Origin: Marivirga tractuosa DSM 4126
Lineage (GTDB): Bacteria; Bacteroidota; Bacteroidia; Cytophagales; Cyclobacteriaceae
Length of the DNA: 64,000 nt
Direction of reading: 5' to 3'
NCBI RefSeq assembly: GCF_000183425.1
Contig: NC_014759.1
Coordinates: forward strand, 3,937,001 to 4,001,000
In this document: in pieces, positions 9,537 through 18,602 of the stretch
Layout: the number at the start of each line of letters is the position of its first letter
Position numbering within the stretch: position 1 is the stretch's first letter
Translations under genes and position numbers: made by a program
Notes under the pieces: model-generated
What the model saw: only the letters and a program-made list of their open reading frames with translations
Database searches by the model: none
Told to the model about the DNA's origin: nothing

Positions 9537-10826
9537 TCATTGACCTTGTAAAGCAAGCAAGTCCTGACCAATGTCTTTTCTGTAATATATATCATCCCAA
9601 CAGACTTTATTTGCGCCTGCATAGGCATTTTTTAAAGCAACTTCCAAATTTTCTCCCATTCCTGTAATGGCTAAAACTCTTCCGCCAGCTGTAACTACCT
9701 CGTTATCTTTTTGAGCCGTGCCAGCATGATATACTTTTGCATTCTCCACATCATTCAAGCCCTTTATAACTTTTCCTTTTTCATAACTTTCAGGATAGCC
9801 GCCAGCTACTAATACAATCGAGGAAGCAGTTTGATCGCTTATTTCAAACTCTTCATTTTTTAAGTCTTTGTTTTTCAAGCTCTTGAATATAGATAGCAGA
9901 TCACTCTTCAATCTAGGAAGTACCACCTGAGTTTCAGGATCTCCCATTCTCACATTATATTCAATAACATAAGGTTCTCCTCCAACATTCATTAATCCAA
10001 TAAATATAAAGCCTTGATAGTCTATTTTGTCCTTTTTTAAACCATCAACGGTAGGTTTAATGATTTTTGATTCTACCTTTTCCATGAAGGTAGAATCTGC
10101 AAATTTCACGGGAGAAATGGCTCCCATTCCGCCAGTATTTAAGCCTGTGTCACCTTCTCCAATTCTCTTATAATCTTTAGCAGCAGGCAAAACTTTATAG
10201 TTTTCTCCATCGGTTAAGACAAAAACAGATAGTTCAATGCCTGATAGAAATTCTTCAATGACTACTTTTTCACTTGCAGCTCCGAATTTTTTATCTTTCA
10301 GCATTTCCGTTAAACTTTGCTCTGCAGTCTCAAGGTTTTCACAGATCACTACTCCTTTACCTCCCGCTAGTCCATCTGCTTTTAAAACATAAGGAGGCTT
10401 TAGTGTTTGCAAATAGGAAAGTCCTTCTGATAAAGTGGCTTTATTAAAAGTTGAATAGGCTGCAGTAGGAATACTATGTCTTTGCATAAAGCTTTTAGCA
10501 AACTCTTTGCTTCCTTCTAATTCTGCCCCTGCTTTGCCAGGCCCTACTATTTGAATCTTTTTTAATGTACTATCAGCCTCAAAATAATCCCTGATTCCTG
10601 CAACTAGCGGTGCCTCAGGCCCTACAATAATCATTTCAATAGAATTTTTCGAGCAAAACTCAGCTATTCCCTTAAAGTCTGTAAGGGATAAATCGATGTT
10701 TTTTGCAATTTGTGCAGTCCCTGCATTTCCAGGGGCTACAAATAGTTTATCACAATCATTGCTTGCGGCTATTTTCTCAGTAAAAACGTACTCTCTTCCG
10801 CCAGAGCCTAATATTAATATGTTCAT
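9537..10826 (-). CDS. purD: Phosphoribosylamine--glycine ligase
   Basis: PurD (GARS) joins glycine to 5-phosphoribosylamine using ATP, the second step of purine synthesis. The 429-residue length is typical. It opens with the nucleotide-fold signature MNILILGSGGREYVF, then shows the ATP-grasp core (KADGLAGGKGVVI around residue 149, FLSGIELSVFVLTDG) and the metal/active-site stretch EYNVRMGDPETQ. A C-terminal domain ends near the stop. The gene stands alone: a terminator of recQ lies upstream and 165 bases separate it from ricT. No other purine genes are in the window. Confidence 0.97.
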   Translation of the reverse strand: MNILILGSGGREYVFTEKIAASNDCDKLFVAPGNAGTAQIAKNIDLSLTDFKGIAEFCSKNSIEMIIVGPEAPLVAGIRDYFEADSTLKKIQIVGPGKAGAELEGSKEFAKSFMQRHSIPTAAYSTFNKATLSEGLSYLQTLKPPYVLKADGLAGGKGVVICENLETAEQSLTEMLKDKKFGAASEKVVIEEFLSGIELSVFVLTDGENYKVLPAAKDYKRIGEGDTGLNTGGMGAISPVKFADSTFMEKVESKIIKPTVDGLKKDKIDYQGFIFIGLMNVGGEPYVIEYNVRMGDPETQVVLPRLKSDLLSIFKSLKNKDLKNEEFEISDQTASSIVLVAGGYPESYEKGKVIKGLNDVENAKVYHAGTAQKDNEVVTAGGRVLAITGMGENLEVALKNAYAGANKVCWDDIYYRKDIGQDLLALQGQ

Positions 10827-10890
10827 CTAGTTAGTTCAATTTTTTCGTTTTCCCTTAGGAAAAGTAATGTGTCGACAGTAAAATTAATGA

Positions 10891-10919
10891 AAAAAATGAC
10901 CGCAAATAATGCGGTCATC
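10891..10919 (-). terminator. Rho-independent terminator after recQ
   Basis: An 8-9 bp stem (TGACCGCA at 10898-10905 with TGCGGTCA at 10911-10918) has a 5-nt loop. Read on the minus strand it is followed by seven T (10897-10891). It lies just after the recQ stop and ends the recQ transcript before purD. Confidence 0.88.
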
Positions 10920-10923
10920 AGAA

Positions 10924-13101
10924 TTAGTTTGCGTAAGTAGATAAAAACTTAATACGCATAAGCCTTAAATCCTCTTCACTAAATTCTTCATCAAATTCGT
11001 CCATGGCATCATCAATGCTGTCCGATTCAGCTGAAAGGAAGTATTCCATGATTTCTTCCTGTTTGTCATCATCGATAATTTGATTTAAGTAATAATTTAA
11101 ATTTAAGGTGGTGCCTGAGTAACAGATATGTTCTATTTCATCGATCAACTCTTCAAATGAAATATCTTTCATCTCCGCAATTTCCTCCAGATCTATTTTT
11201 TTATCAACCTGCTGGATGATGAAAATTTTCATTTTTGATTTGTTCACCGATGATTTGACCATTACATCCGCAGCCGTAATGATATCATTTTCATCAACAT
11301 ATTCTTTGATCAACTCCATAAAAGGCTTTCCAAACTTCCGGACTTTTCCTAAACCAACTCCGTTGACAGCTGCCATTTCCTCATTTGTAGTAGGGTAGGT
11401 AGTTGCCATTTCCTCTAATGAAGGATCTTGGAAAATCACATAAGGAGGAAGATTTTTAGATTTAGCAACCTTTTTCCTTAATGCTTTAAGCTGAGTGTAT
11501 AAAGTTTCGTCAAATGCCTTCGCAGAAACAGCGTCCTTCTCAATCTGATCCTCATCACCGTCATCAGTATAGACGTGATTGACAGTAAACTGTATATCCG
11601 TAGGGTTTTTAAGAAAATCTTCACCTGCTTTGTTAATTTTTAGAACTCCGATATTTTCAATATCTTTTTCTAAATAACCATACAGCATGGTTTGTCGAAT
11701 TACTGATTTCCAAAACTCCACATCTTGATCTGCTCCCACACCATGAACGTCAAGTTTGTTATGATCATAGCTTGTAACGTACTGGTCTTTGGAACCTCTA
11801 ATTACATTCACCAAGTGATTGATGCCAAATCTTTGATTAGTTAACTTTACAGTTTTTAAAACTGTAATCATCTCATCTTTTGCATCAAATTTTTCTTTGG
11901 GGTGGCGGCAATTATCACATTTTCCACAATAGTCAGCAAATTCTTCTCCAAAATAATGGAGTAACTGCTTCCTTCTACAGACAGAAGATTCTGCATAAGA
12001 AGACATTTCTTCTAAGAGAAGTTTAGCATTTTCCTTCTCGGTTACAGGCTTGTCTTTATTGAATTTCTCCAGCTTAAGAATGTCATTATAACTGTAGAAC
12101 ATAAGGCAATCACCAACTAGACCATCTCTTCCAGCTCTTCCTGTCTCTTGGTAATACCCTTCTACAGATTTTGGAGTATCATAATGAATTACAAAGCGTA
12201 CATCTGGCTTGTCAATTCCCATTCCGAAGGCAATAGTGGCCACAATGATATCTACATCTTCGTTTAAGAAGTCATCTTGATTTTTCATCCTGGTAGCACC
12301 TTCTAAACCTGCATGGTAGGGAGCTGCATTAAATCCATTTACGTTTAGAAATTCAGCAATTTCTTCAACTTTTTTCCTGCTCAAGCAGTAAATAACACCA
12401 CATTTCCCTTTTCTCTCATTTAAGAATCGGATGAGTTGTTTCTTGGCTTGATTTTTTGGTCGAACCTCATAGTAAAGGTTTTCTCTGTTAAAGGAGGATT
12501 TAAAAACATTGGCTTCCTCCATATTCAGATTTTTCTGAATATCCAACTGAACTTTAGGAGTTGCAGTGGCGGTAAGGGCTATAATCGGGATATTTGAAAT
12601 TTGCTGTAAGATGGATTTGATCCTTCTGTATTCTGGACGAAAATCGTGTCCCCATTCAGATATACAATGGGCTTCATCTATTGCAGCAAATGAGATATTT
12701 GCCTGTTTTAAAAATTCAACATTTTCCTCTTTGGTGAGAGATTCAGGAGCAACATAAAGAAGTTTCAAGTTACCACTCATGACTTCTTTTTTTACCCTTT
12801 TGGTTTCAGTTTTAGTTAATGTTGAATTTAAAAATGCGGCATTGACTCCCAACGCAACCAAAGTATCTACTTGATTTTTCATCAATGCAATCAATGGGGA
12901 CACTACCAATGCAGTTCCTTCTCTAGAAATTGCAGGTAATTGGTAGCAAAGTGATTTCCCAGCCCCTGTAGGCATGATCACAAAGGTGTTTTTGCCGTTA
13001 ATAAGGTTTTGCATGATCAATTCCTGGTTTCCCCTGAATTGATTATATCCAAATACCTCTTTTAATTTTTCTTTTAAAGTAGCTTCTTGCTCTTCTATCA
13101 T
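10924..13101 (-). CDS. recQ: ATP-dependent DNA helicase RecQ
   Basis: RecQ unwinds DNA 3'-5' during recombination and replication-fork repair. The 725-residue protein has Walker A PTGAGKS (residues 44-50), the DEAH box (142-145), motif VI with QETGRAGRDG, and the zinc-binding RecQ-Ct cysteines (CRRKQLLHYFGE, then CGKCDNCRHP). A winged-helix RQC region and an HRDC domain (about 545-620) follow. It is longer than E. coli RecQ (about 610 residues) because of an extra ~100-residue acidic C-terminal segment after the HRDC domain, seen in many Bacteroidota homologues. The transcript ends in a terminator directly after the stop. Confidence 0.96.
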   Translation of the reverse strand: MIEEQEATLKEKLKEVFGYNQFRGNQELIMQNLINGKNTFVIMPTGAGKSLCYQLPAISREGTALVVSPLIALMKNQVDTLVALGVNAAFLNSTLTKTETKRVKKEVMSGNLKLLYVAPESLTKEENVEFLKQANISFAAIDEAHCISEWGHDFRPEYRRIKSILQQISNIPIIALTATATPKVQLDIQKNLNMEEANVFKSSFNRENLYYEVRPKNQAKKQLIRFLNERKGKCGVIYCLSRKKVEEIAEFLNVNGFNAAPYHAGLEGATRMKNQDDFLNEDVDIIVATIAFGMGIDKPDVRFVIHYDTPKSVEGYYQETGRAGRDGLVGDCLMFYSYNDILKLEKFNKDKPVTEKENAKLLLEEMSSYAESSVCRRKQLLHYFGEEFADYCGKCDNCRHPKEKFDAKDEMITVLKTVKLTNQRFGINHLVNVIRGSKDQYVTSYDHNKLDVHGVGADQDVEFWKSVIRQTMLYGYLEKDIENIGVLKINKAGEDFLKNPTDIQFTVNHVYTDDGDEDQIEKDAVSAKAFDETLYTQLKALRKKVAKSKNLPPYVIFQDPSLEEMATTYPTTNEEMAAVNGVGLGKVRKFGKPFMELIKEYVDENDIITAADVMVKSSVNKSKMKIFIIQQVDKKIDLEEIAEMKDISFEELIDEIEHICYSGTTLNLNYYLNQIIDDDKQEEIMEYFLSAESDSIDDAMDEFDEEFSEEDLRLMRIKFLSTYAN

Positions 13102-13500
13102 TTCTTTAGCACAAATTGCTTAATTAATAACTAATTTATTCAATCTCATGTCAAATTTAATCGCTATTCATGAGATACTTTGAATTTAGTAAAAAATATT
13201 AAAAAAATTGACTTAAAATCTTTATTTAATAATGCTTTCAGTGTAAGAATATTATCAATAATGTTCTATTTATCATTAGCATCTAATAACGGTGTTGCTA
13301 TTACAATATTTAGTTAGAGGTTGTATATTCTGTTATGTTTTACAATGCAGTTATTATTTTGCATTTTTGAATTCGAAATTTTTAGAAAATAACATTTGCA
13401 TTGTAAGGGGCGTTAAACGACCTATTAACTGCTACAAGCAAATTAAGGTAGATTTTTTAATTCGGGCTATTTTTCAATTGGTCTGAAACCAATAAAACAT
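13102..13500. other. Divergent intergenic region between recQ and manC
   Basis: About 400 very AT-rich bases between two divergent genes. The longest open frame inside it (13292-13486) has no family signature, poor composition and no initiation context, so I call no gene. A small inverted repeat ATTGGT-ctgaa-ACCAAT (13477-13493) ends seven bases before the manC start and could affect its translation. The promoters for both genes must lie here, but I could not fix their boxes. Confidence 0.5.
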
Positions 13501-14574
13501 ATGAATCAAAATCATTTTGTCATTATAATGGCTGGGGGAACAGGAACACGTCTGTGGCCAGTTAGTACTTCCAGAAAACCCAAACAATTTCATGATTTAT
13601 TAGGAGTGGGCAAAACTTTGCTCCAGATGACTTATGAAAGGTTTTTGGCAAAATTCCCTAAAGAAAATATTTATATAGTAACGAATAAGGAATATGAAGG
13701 GCTAATACATGAACAAATTGAAGGTTTAGGAAGTCAACAGTTGCTCTTGGAGCCCTATAAAAGAAATACCGCTCCTTGTATTGCTTATGCCGCATACAAA
13801 ATAGCAAGTAAAAATCCAGATGCTTCAATGATAATTGCTCCTGCTGACCACCTGATTCTAAAGGAAGATATTTTTCATCAATCAATTGCTGTAGCCTTAG
13901 ATAGTGCTGATAAAAGTGATCAACTGATTACTTTGGGTATGCATCCAAACAGACCCGAAACGGGCTACGGTTATATTCAATATATTCCAGATTCGGCTAC
14001 AATTAAAAAAGTGAAAACTTTTACCGAGAAGCCAGAAATCGGATTAGCTCAAAAATTTATAGAAAGTGGCGATTTTGTATGGAATGCAGGGATTTTTGTT
14101 TGGTCTGCAAAAAGTATCATCAAGGCTTATGAAGATTTTTTACCTGATTTGGCAGAAATTTTTGCCGATGGTAAATCTCAGTATTTCAGTACCAATGAAA
14201 GCTTATTTGTAAATAAAGCTTATACCCAATGTGTTAATATTTCTATTGACTTTGGGATTATGGAAAAAGCTGAGAATGTATTTGTACTATTGACTGATAT
14301 TGGTTGGTCTGATTTGGGTAACTGGGAAAGTTTGCATGAAATTCGTGAAAAGGACGATCAAGACAATGCGGCTCCAAAAAATGTGATGAGTTTTAATTCA
14401 ACTGGAAATATTGTGACGACTGATAAAACGAATTTAGTGGTCATCCAGGATTTGCATGACTTTTTGGTGGCAGAGCAAGATGGAGTCCTTTTGATTTGTA
14501 GAAAAAATGCAGAAAAGGAAATAAAGGAAATTGTAAATTCTGTAAAAATAGAAAAAGGAGATAGCTTTATCTAA
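13501..14574 (+). CDS. manC: Mannose-1-phosphate guanylyltransferase
   Basis: This enzyme makes GDP-mannose from mannose-1-phosphate and GTP, the donor for surface polysaccharide and glycoprotein mannosylation. The 357-residue protein has the pyrophosphorylase signature MAGGTGTRLWPVSTSRKPKQ at residues 11-30. PADH follows near 117, then FTEKPE and the WNAGIFVWS sugar-binding stretch. It lacks the C-terminal phosphomannose isomerase domain of bifunctional ManC/AlgA enzymes. Mannose-type glycosyltransferases at 26.8-30.2 kb could use its product, though they are in a different operon. It converges on the VIT1/CCC1 gene with only 12 bases between stops. Confidence 0.92.
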   Translation: MNQNHFVIIMAGGTGTRLWPVSTSRKPKQFHDLLGVGKTLLQMTYERFLAKFPKENIYIVTNKEYEGLIHEQIEGLGSQQLLLEPYKRNTAPCIAYAAYKIASKNPDASMIIAPADHLILKEDIFHQSIAVALDSADKSDQLITLGMHPNRPETGYGYIQYIPDSATIKKVKTFTEKPEIGLAQKFIESGDFVWNAGIFVWSAKSIIKAYEDFLPDLAEIFADGKSQYFSTNESLFVNKAYTQCVNISIDFGIMEKAENVFVLLTDIGWSDLGNWESLHEIREKDDQDNAAPKNVMSFNSTGNIVTTDKTNLVVIQDLHDFLVAEQDGVLLICRKNAEKEIKEIVNSVKIEKGDSFI

Positions 14575-14586
14575 CCCTCTTTCATT

Positions 14587-15315
14587 TCACCTAATTATTT
14601 GTTCTAAAAAATCACCTACGAAATAGGCAACAACTGCAGCCAAACCGCCTAAAAGGAGCGTTTCTGAGATTCCTTTTATGATGGAATTGTTGGTGACACG
14701 TGATTTCAAAAAGCCTATAATTACAAATGCCGCACCTGTTAAAATGCTTGCCCAAAAGAATTTATTAGTAATCTCGATATTTATATAATCAGCTACAAAA
14801 ACCAATAATGGAATCAAACCAATTATTAGGAACGAGATAAAGGTGAATAAACCGGTTTGGAAGGGTGATTTTTCTTCCTCTACTAGTCCTAATTCATCTT
14901 TCATCATAACATCAACCCATCTGTCTTTATCCTTAGTAATGACTTCTACCACCTGGCTTAAGAGAGGTTCTTCAAATCCCTTTTCGATATAGATATCTCG
15001 GATTTCCTCTTTTTCGGTATCGGGCATATTATCTACTTCCCAATATTCAATAGCTTTCTGTTTTTCAAAGTGTTGCTTTTCAGATTTAGCTGACATATAG
15101 GCTCCTATTGACATTGAAAAGCCATCTGCAAACAAATTTGCAAAGCCCAAAATGATGATCACTGAATTATCTAATCCTGCACCTACAGCACCTGCTACTA
15201 CTGCGAATGTAGTAATACTGCCATCAATACCTCCGTAAACAAATTCAGAAAGGTAATTTTGATGTCTACCAAAAAAACTGCTCCCTTGGTGAATGAATTC
15301 TTCTTTGGATTCCAT
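14587..15315 (-). CDS. VIT1/CCC1 family metal transporter
   Basis: A 242-residue member of the VIT1/CCC1 family, whose eukaryotic members move iron or manganese into vacuoles. It has the typical opening YVYGGIDGSITTFAVVAGA-type helix (here FVYGGIDGSITTFAVVAG, about residues 26-43). A second helix with GFANLFADGFSMSIGAYMSAK follows, then a cytoplasmic acidic loop (about 85-155) rich in Glu that in relatives binds metal, and three C-terminal helices. Bacterial members are thought to export or store Fe(II)/Mn(II); the substrate here is not known. No iron-responsive site was recognised. Confidence 0.88.
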   Translation of the reverse strand: MESKEEFIHQGSSFFGRHQNYLSEFVYGGIDGSITTFAVVAGAVGAGLDNSVIIILGFANLFADGFSMSIGAYMSAKSEKQHFEKQKAIEYWEVDNMPDTEKEEIRDIYIEKGFEEPLLSQVVEVITKDKDRWVDVMMKDELGLVEEEKSPFQTGLFTFISFLIIGLIPLLVFVADYINIEITNKFFWASILTGAAFVIIGFLKSRVTNNSIIKGISETLLLGGLAAVVAYFVGDFLEQIIR

Positions 15316-15382
15316 ATTACTTCAATATAGATTTTTTTTTGGAAAGGAAGGATGAAAGATTGAATTTAATCGTGGATAATTG

Positions 15383-15418
15383 TTAAAATAAAAAGGTGGA
15401 TTAAAGAACCCACCTTTT
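15383..15418 (-). terminator. Terminator after the 39-residue membrane protein gene
   Basis: A 9-bp perfect stem AAAAGGTGG/CCACCTTTT (15391-15399 with 15410-15418) reads on the minus strand into a T-rich tract. It lies seven bases after the small gene at 15425-15544 and supports that gene being a real, separate transcription unit. Confidence 0.75.
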
Positions 15419-15424
15419 AGGAAA

Positions 15425-15544
15425 TTAAGCAAAATTAAGGACTAAGACTATGATGATCATGGTAGCAATAATCCCAATTACCACTGGCCAATTCACTTCT
15501 TCTTCATCGGGTGGAGTGGCAATGTTTTGATTTGTAGTTTTCAT
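15425..15544 (-). CDS. Small single-span membrane protein (39 aa)
   Basis: A short open frame of 39 codons starting at ATG (15544-15542). The N-terminal 19 residues are polar and acidic (PPDEEEVNW at 11-19). One hydrophobic helix follows from Pro20 to about residue 36 (PVVIGIIATMIIIVLVL). The frame ends at TAA just before a convincing terminator. I do not recognise a family. The clean amphipathic layout, the terminator and the absence of any other gene in this 386-base spacer argue that it is expressed. It is on the same strand as the VIT1/CCC1 gene downstream of it. Role unknown. Confidence 0.55.
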   Translation of the reverse strand: MKTTNQNIATPPDEEEVNWPVVIGIIATMIIIVLVLNFA

Positions 15545-15701
15545 TTTATTGTGTTTACAGAAAGTACTGTAACAAGCTCATGTACGGATTATTTTAGGAA
15601 AGGTGAGTGTATTGTAGGTAAATTTTTTAAACTTTTAGAGCACTACAAATATTAGTAAAAACGACAAACTAGGCTTAACTTGCAACAAATATGAAGTTGA
15701 T

Positions 15702-16730
15702 ATGAGAGAAGATTTCCTGACAGGAGATGATGAAAATTTAAACCCCGAAGAGAAAGAGTTTGAAAAAGCCCTTCGCCCGCTCTCTTTTGGTGACTTTACT
15801 GGTCAGCAAAAGACAGTGGATAATATTCAGGTTTTTGTTCAGGCTGCTAAAAAGCGATCAGAACCTCTGGATCATGTATTGTTGCACGGACCTCCAGGCT
15901 TAGGGAAAACTACTCTTTCTCATATCATAGCTAATGAATTGGGCTCTAGTTTGAAAGTCACTTCTGGTCCAGTATTAGATAAACCAGGTGACTTGGCGGG
16001 CTTATTAACTAATCTGGAAGAAGGCGATGTGTTATTTATAGATGAAATCCACCGGCTCAATGCGGTAGTTGAAGAATATCTTTATTCTGCTATGGAGGAT
16101 TTTCGAATAGATATTATGCTCGACAGTGGTCCAAATGCTAGATCAGTTCAAATTAGTTTAAGTCCTTTTACCTTAATTGGTGCTACCACTCGCTCAGGAT
16201 TGTTGACTTCTCCGCTACGAGCTCGCTTTGGTATCAATGCTCGTCTGGAGTATTATGACGCAGAATTATTGAAAAAAATCATCAAACGTTCTGCTGCTAT
16301 ATTAAATACTCCTTTACAAGAAGATGCGGCATTTGAAATTGCCAGAAGAAGTAGAGGAACTCCCAGAATTTCCAATACACTTTTAAGGAGAACCCGTGAT
16401 TTTGCCGAAATAAAAGGAGATGGAACCATTACAAAGGAAATTGCAGAATTTGCCTTAAATGCATTGGATGTAGATCAACATGGGTTAGATGAAATGGATA
16501 ATAGAATTCTATCCACCATTATTGAAAAATTTAATGGAGGACCAGTGGGTTTAGGTACTATTGCTACCGCAGTTGGTGAAGAGGCTGATACTATAGAAGA
16601 AGTCTACGAGCCTTTTTTAATCAAAGAAGGCTATTTAAAAAGAACTGCCAGAGGCCGTCAGGCTACCGAATTGGCTTATAAGCATTTAGGAAGTGTTCCT
16701 CCGGGCAAATTAGGGACTTTGTTTGATTAA
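15702..16730 (+). CDS. ruvB: Holliday junction branch migration ATPase RuvB
   Basis: RuvB is the AAA+ motor that drives Holliday junction migration with RuvA. The 342-residue protein shows the RuvB signature [11 protein letters not shown] near residue 25. Walker A is GPPGLGKTT (63-71) and Walker B is LFIDEIH. The sensor region is [18 protein letters not shown], and the C-terminal winged helix has [17 protein letters not shown]. The end overlaps queG by one base (TAATG), so the two are coupled. ruvA and ruvC are not adjacent, which is usual in this phylum. Confidence 0.98.
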   Translation: MREDFLTGDDENLNPEEKEFEKALRPLSFGDFTGQQKTVDNIQVFVQAAKKRSEPLDHVLLHGPPGLGKTTLSHIIANELGSSLKVTSGPVLDKPGDLAGLLTNLEEGDVLFIDEIHRLNAVVEEYLYSAMEDFRIDIMLDSGPNARSVQISLSPFTLIGATTRSGLLTSPLRARFGINARLEYYDAELLKKIIKRSAAILNTPLQEDAAFEIARRSRGTPRISNTLLRRTRDFAEIKGDGTITKEIAEFALNALDVDQHGLDEMDNRILSTIIEKFNGGPVGLGTIATAVGEEADTIEEVYEPFLIKEGYLKRTARGRQATELAYKHLGSVPPGKLGTLFD

Positions 16731-17659
16731 TGTCTTTGCCTAAAGAAAAAAATACCAAAATCATCAAATCCATTGCCTCCGATTTGGGCTTTGATTTCTG
16801 TGGTGTGTCCAAAGCAGGGTTTCTAGAAGAGGAGGCACCAAAGCTGGAAGATTGGCTCAAGAAGGGATATCATGGCAAAATGCATTACATGGAAAACCAT
16901 TTTGATAAGCGCCTTGACCCTAGCAAACTGGTCGAAGGTGCTAAATCAGTGGTTTCATTGATGTACAATTACTACCCTGAGCAAGACTTAGCCAAAAGTG
17001 ATTCCTACAAAATTGCTAAATATGCTTATGGTAAAGATTACCATTTCGTCATTAAGGATAAGCTCAAGGATTTCATGACCCGACTCCATGAGAAAATAGG
17101 AGAGGTGGGCGGAAGAGTTTTTGTGGATTCAGCCCCAGTCATGGAAAGGCAATGGGCTGCTAAAAGTGGTTTGGGCTGGTTGGGTAAGAATAGTCTGCTG
17201 CTCAACAAACAAAGAGGAAGCTTCTATTTCCTAGCCGAGCTGATTATTGATTTAGAATTGGAGGAAGATGGTCCTATGCAGGATTATTGTGGTACCTGTA
17301 CCAAATGCATTGATGCTTGCCCAACGGATGCAATCGTGGGAGATGGAATTGTAGATGCTTCTAAATGTATTTCGTATTTGACTATTGAACTGAAAGATGA
17401 CTTACCTACAGAGTTTTCCGATAAAATGGAGGACTGGGTTTTTGGATGTGATATTTGTCAGGATGTTTGCCCCTGGAATCGCTTTTCAAAATCGCATCAA
17501 GAATATTCATTTCAACCTCATCCCGTTTTAGCCGAAATGGACAAAAAGGATTGGGAAGAAATGACTAAAGAAGTCTTTAATGAAGTATTTAGAAAATCCG
17601 CAGTGAAGCGTACAAAATACAGTGGCTTGAAGCGAAACATTAAATATATAAATTCTTGA
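16730..17659 (+). CDS. queG: Epoxyqueuosine reductase QueG
   Basis: QueG carries out the last step of queuosine synthesis in tRNA, reducing epoxyqueuosine; the family enzyme uses cobalamin and two 4Fe-4S clusters. The 309-residue protein has the N-terminal [24 protein letters not shown] stretch and [20 protein letters not shown]. Two ferredoxin-type cluster motifs follow ([15 protein letters not shown], then [11 protein letters not shown]). It is shorter than forms with a C-terminal HEAT-repeat domain. Its start codon shares a base with the ruvB stop. The cobalamin dependence links it to the B12 uptake operon at 50-55 kb. Confidence 0.95.
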   Translation: MSLPKEKNTKIIKSIASDLGFDFCGVSKAGFLEEEAPKLEDWLKKGYHGKMHYMENHFDKRLDPSKLVEGAKSVVSLMYNYYPEQDLAKSDSYKIAKYAYGKDYHFVIKDKLKDFMTRLHEKIGEVGGRVFVDSAPVMERQWAAKSGLGWLGKNSLLLNKQRGSFYFLAELIIDLELEEDGPMQDYCGTCTKCIDACPTDAIVGDGIVDASKCISYLTIELKDDLPTEFSDKMEDWVFGCDICQDVCPWNRFSKSHQEYSFQPHPVLAEMDKKDWEEMTKEVFNEVFRKSAVKRTKYSGLKRNIKYINS

Positions 17660-17661
17660 AA

Positions 17662-18267
17662 TTAAGGCTGAAAAATTGCAGGAATTACATTCTTAATATC
17701 ATCAGAATGCATGGCATATTGTACATAATCTGGTAAATCCTTTAAAGGCATCATTAATAAACCGATTTTTTCACTGCGGGCATATTCATGATAATCGGCT
17801 ACCGAATGAAGATGCAATTTAATGAATCCTAAGGGCTCAAAATATTTCTTAGTTAATAGTACTAATTTTTGTTCTTTTAACCGGTTGTTTTTACTTAGTT
17901 CATAAGGTGATATAATAGTGGCTGGAATAATGGTTTCAGGCAAAAAGGGTTGAATTACGTTAAAAGAATCCTCAAAATTTTCATGTCCCGTAAACTTTAT
18001 TAAGGCTTGTTCTTTTATCAAATGGTTGCGGTGATAGAATAATACAGGTCTCTTAAATTTCGCTAAACTCTTTAAGAAGTTTCCTAAATCAATTTTAAAA
18101 TCAGACTCATTTAATTTCGATAGTGGTAAAACAAGTTGTTTTCGGTCTTCGTGCTTGGCTAGACAACTATTGCAAATTCCATTTTTACAGGAGTAAAATG
18201 ATTTAGCTGGTATCCAATCGTTCGCTTGATTTTGTCCTCCGTGGTTTTTTATTGATTTAGCTTCCAT
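17662..18267 (-). CDS. Uncharacterised protein with ferredoxin-like CX4CX2C motif
   Basis: A 201-residue soluble protein of no family I recognise. Near the N terminus (about residues 27-34) it has C-KNGI-C-NS-C, which has the spacing and central Gly of the CxxxGxCxxC loop of plant-type 2Fe-2S ferredoxins. However, no fourth Cys follows, and the motif sits at the extreme N terminus. The rest is mixed helix and strand with many His and Lys, including LHLHSVADYHEYARSEKIG near residue 155. It converges on queG with two bases between the stops. It could be a metal-binding or degenerate iron-sulfur protein; this is inference only. Confidence 0.55.
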   Translation of the reverse strand: MEAKSIKNHGGQNQANDWIPAKSFYSCKNGICNSCLAKHEDRKQLVLPLSKLNESDFKIDLGNFLKSLAKFKRPVLFYHRNHLIKEQALIKFTGHENFEDSFNVIQPFLPETIIPATIISPYELSKNNRLKEQKLVLLTKKYFEPLGFIKLHLHSVADYHEYARSEKIGLLMMPLKDLPDYVQYAMHSDDIKNVIPAIFQP

Positions 18268-18602
18268 CTTCCCAATTGTTTTTTTACAAAATTGGCATAA
18301 TTGTGCTGGAACTGTACTGAGATTAATAAGGAGGGAATATGATTAATGTCATGGTTTTTGGGTGAGAGTCTAGAATCTAGAGTCAAGACAAAAAATTGAC
18401 AATTGAAATAGACAGTTAACAAAACTTCGGACTTCTTACTTTACACTTTTTGTTTCCAATTTACGGTACCTGCGGTCTGAGCTATAGTACTGACCAAAGC
18501 AGGAAAAAACAAGCATCCATCATCCCTCCTCCCGTAGTATCTAAATTTTAGATTTATCATTGTCAGTACATTAGGATATCGAATAATCATTTAGGTACTG
18601 AC
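18268..18602. repeat. Repeat-rich spacer upstream of the unknown gene and downstream of namZ
   Basis: This 335-base spacer holds no gene I can support. It contains period-7 repeats: TCTAGAA-TCTAGAG (18369-18382) and a decayed series ACTTCGG-ACTTCTT-ACTTTAC-ACTTTTT (18424-18451). The octamer GTACTGAC appears at 18487-18494 and 18595-18602, and inverted at 18562-18569. A small hairpin TTAGGT-actg-ACCTAA (18591-18606) touches the end of the namZ gene. These look like non-coding repeat remnants. Confidence 0.6.

Larger units (their letters stand above)
15316..15701. other. Spacer between the VIT1/CCC1 gene and ruvB
   Basis: A 386-base region without long genes. It holds the 39-residue membrane protein gene and its terminator described separately. 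The remaining part (15545-15701) is AT-rich and should contain the divergent promoters for that small gene and for ruvB; no clear boxes were recognised. Confidence 0.5.

Noticed and set aside
13292..13486. 64-codon open frame in front of manC
   Set aside because: Rich in Leu, Phe and Cys without a signal or family, in very AT-rich DNA with no supporting context; it runs to the manC start and looks like chance.
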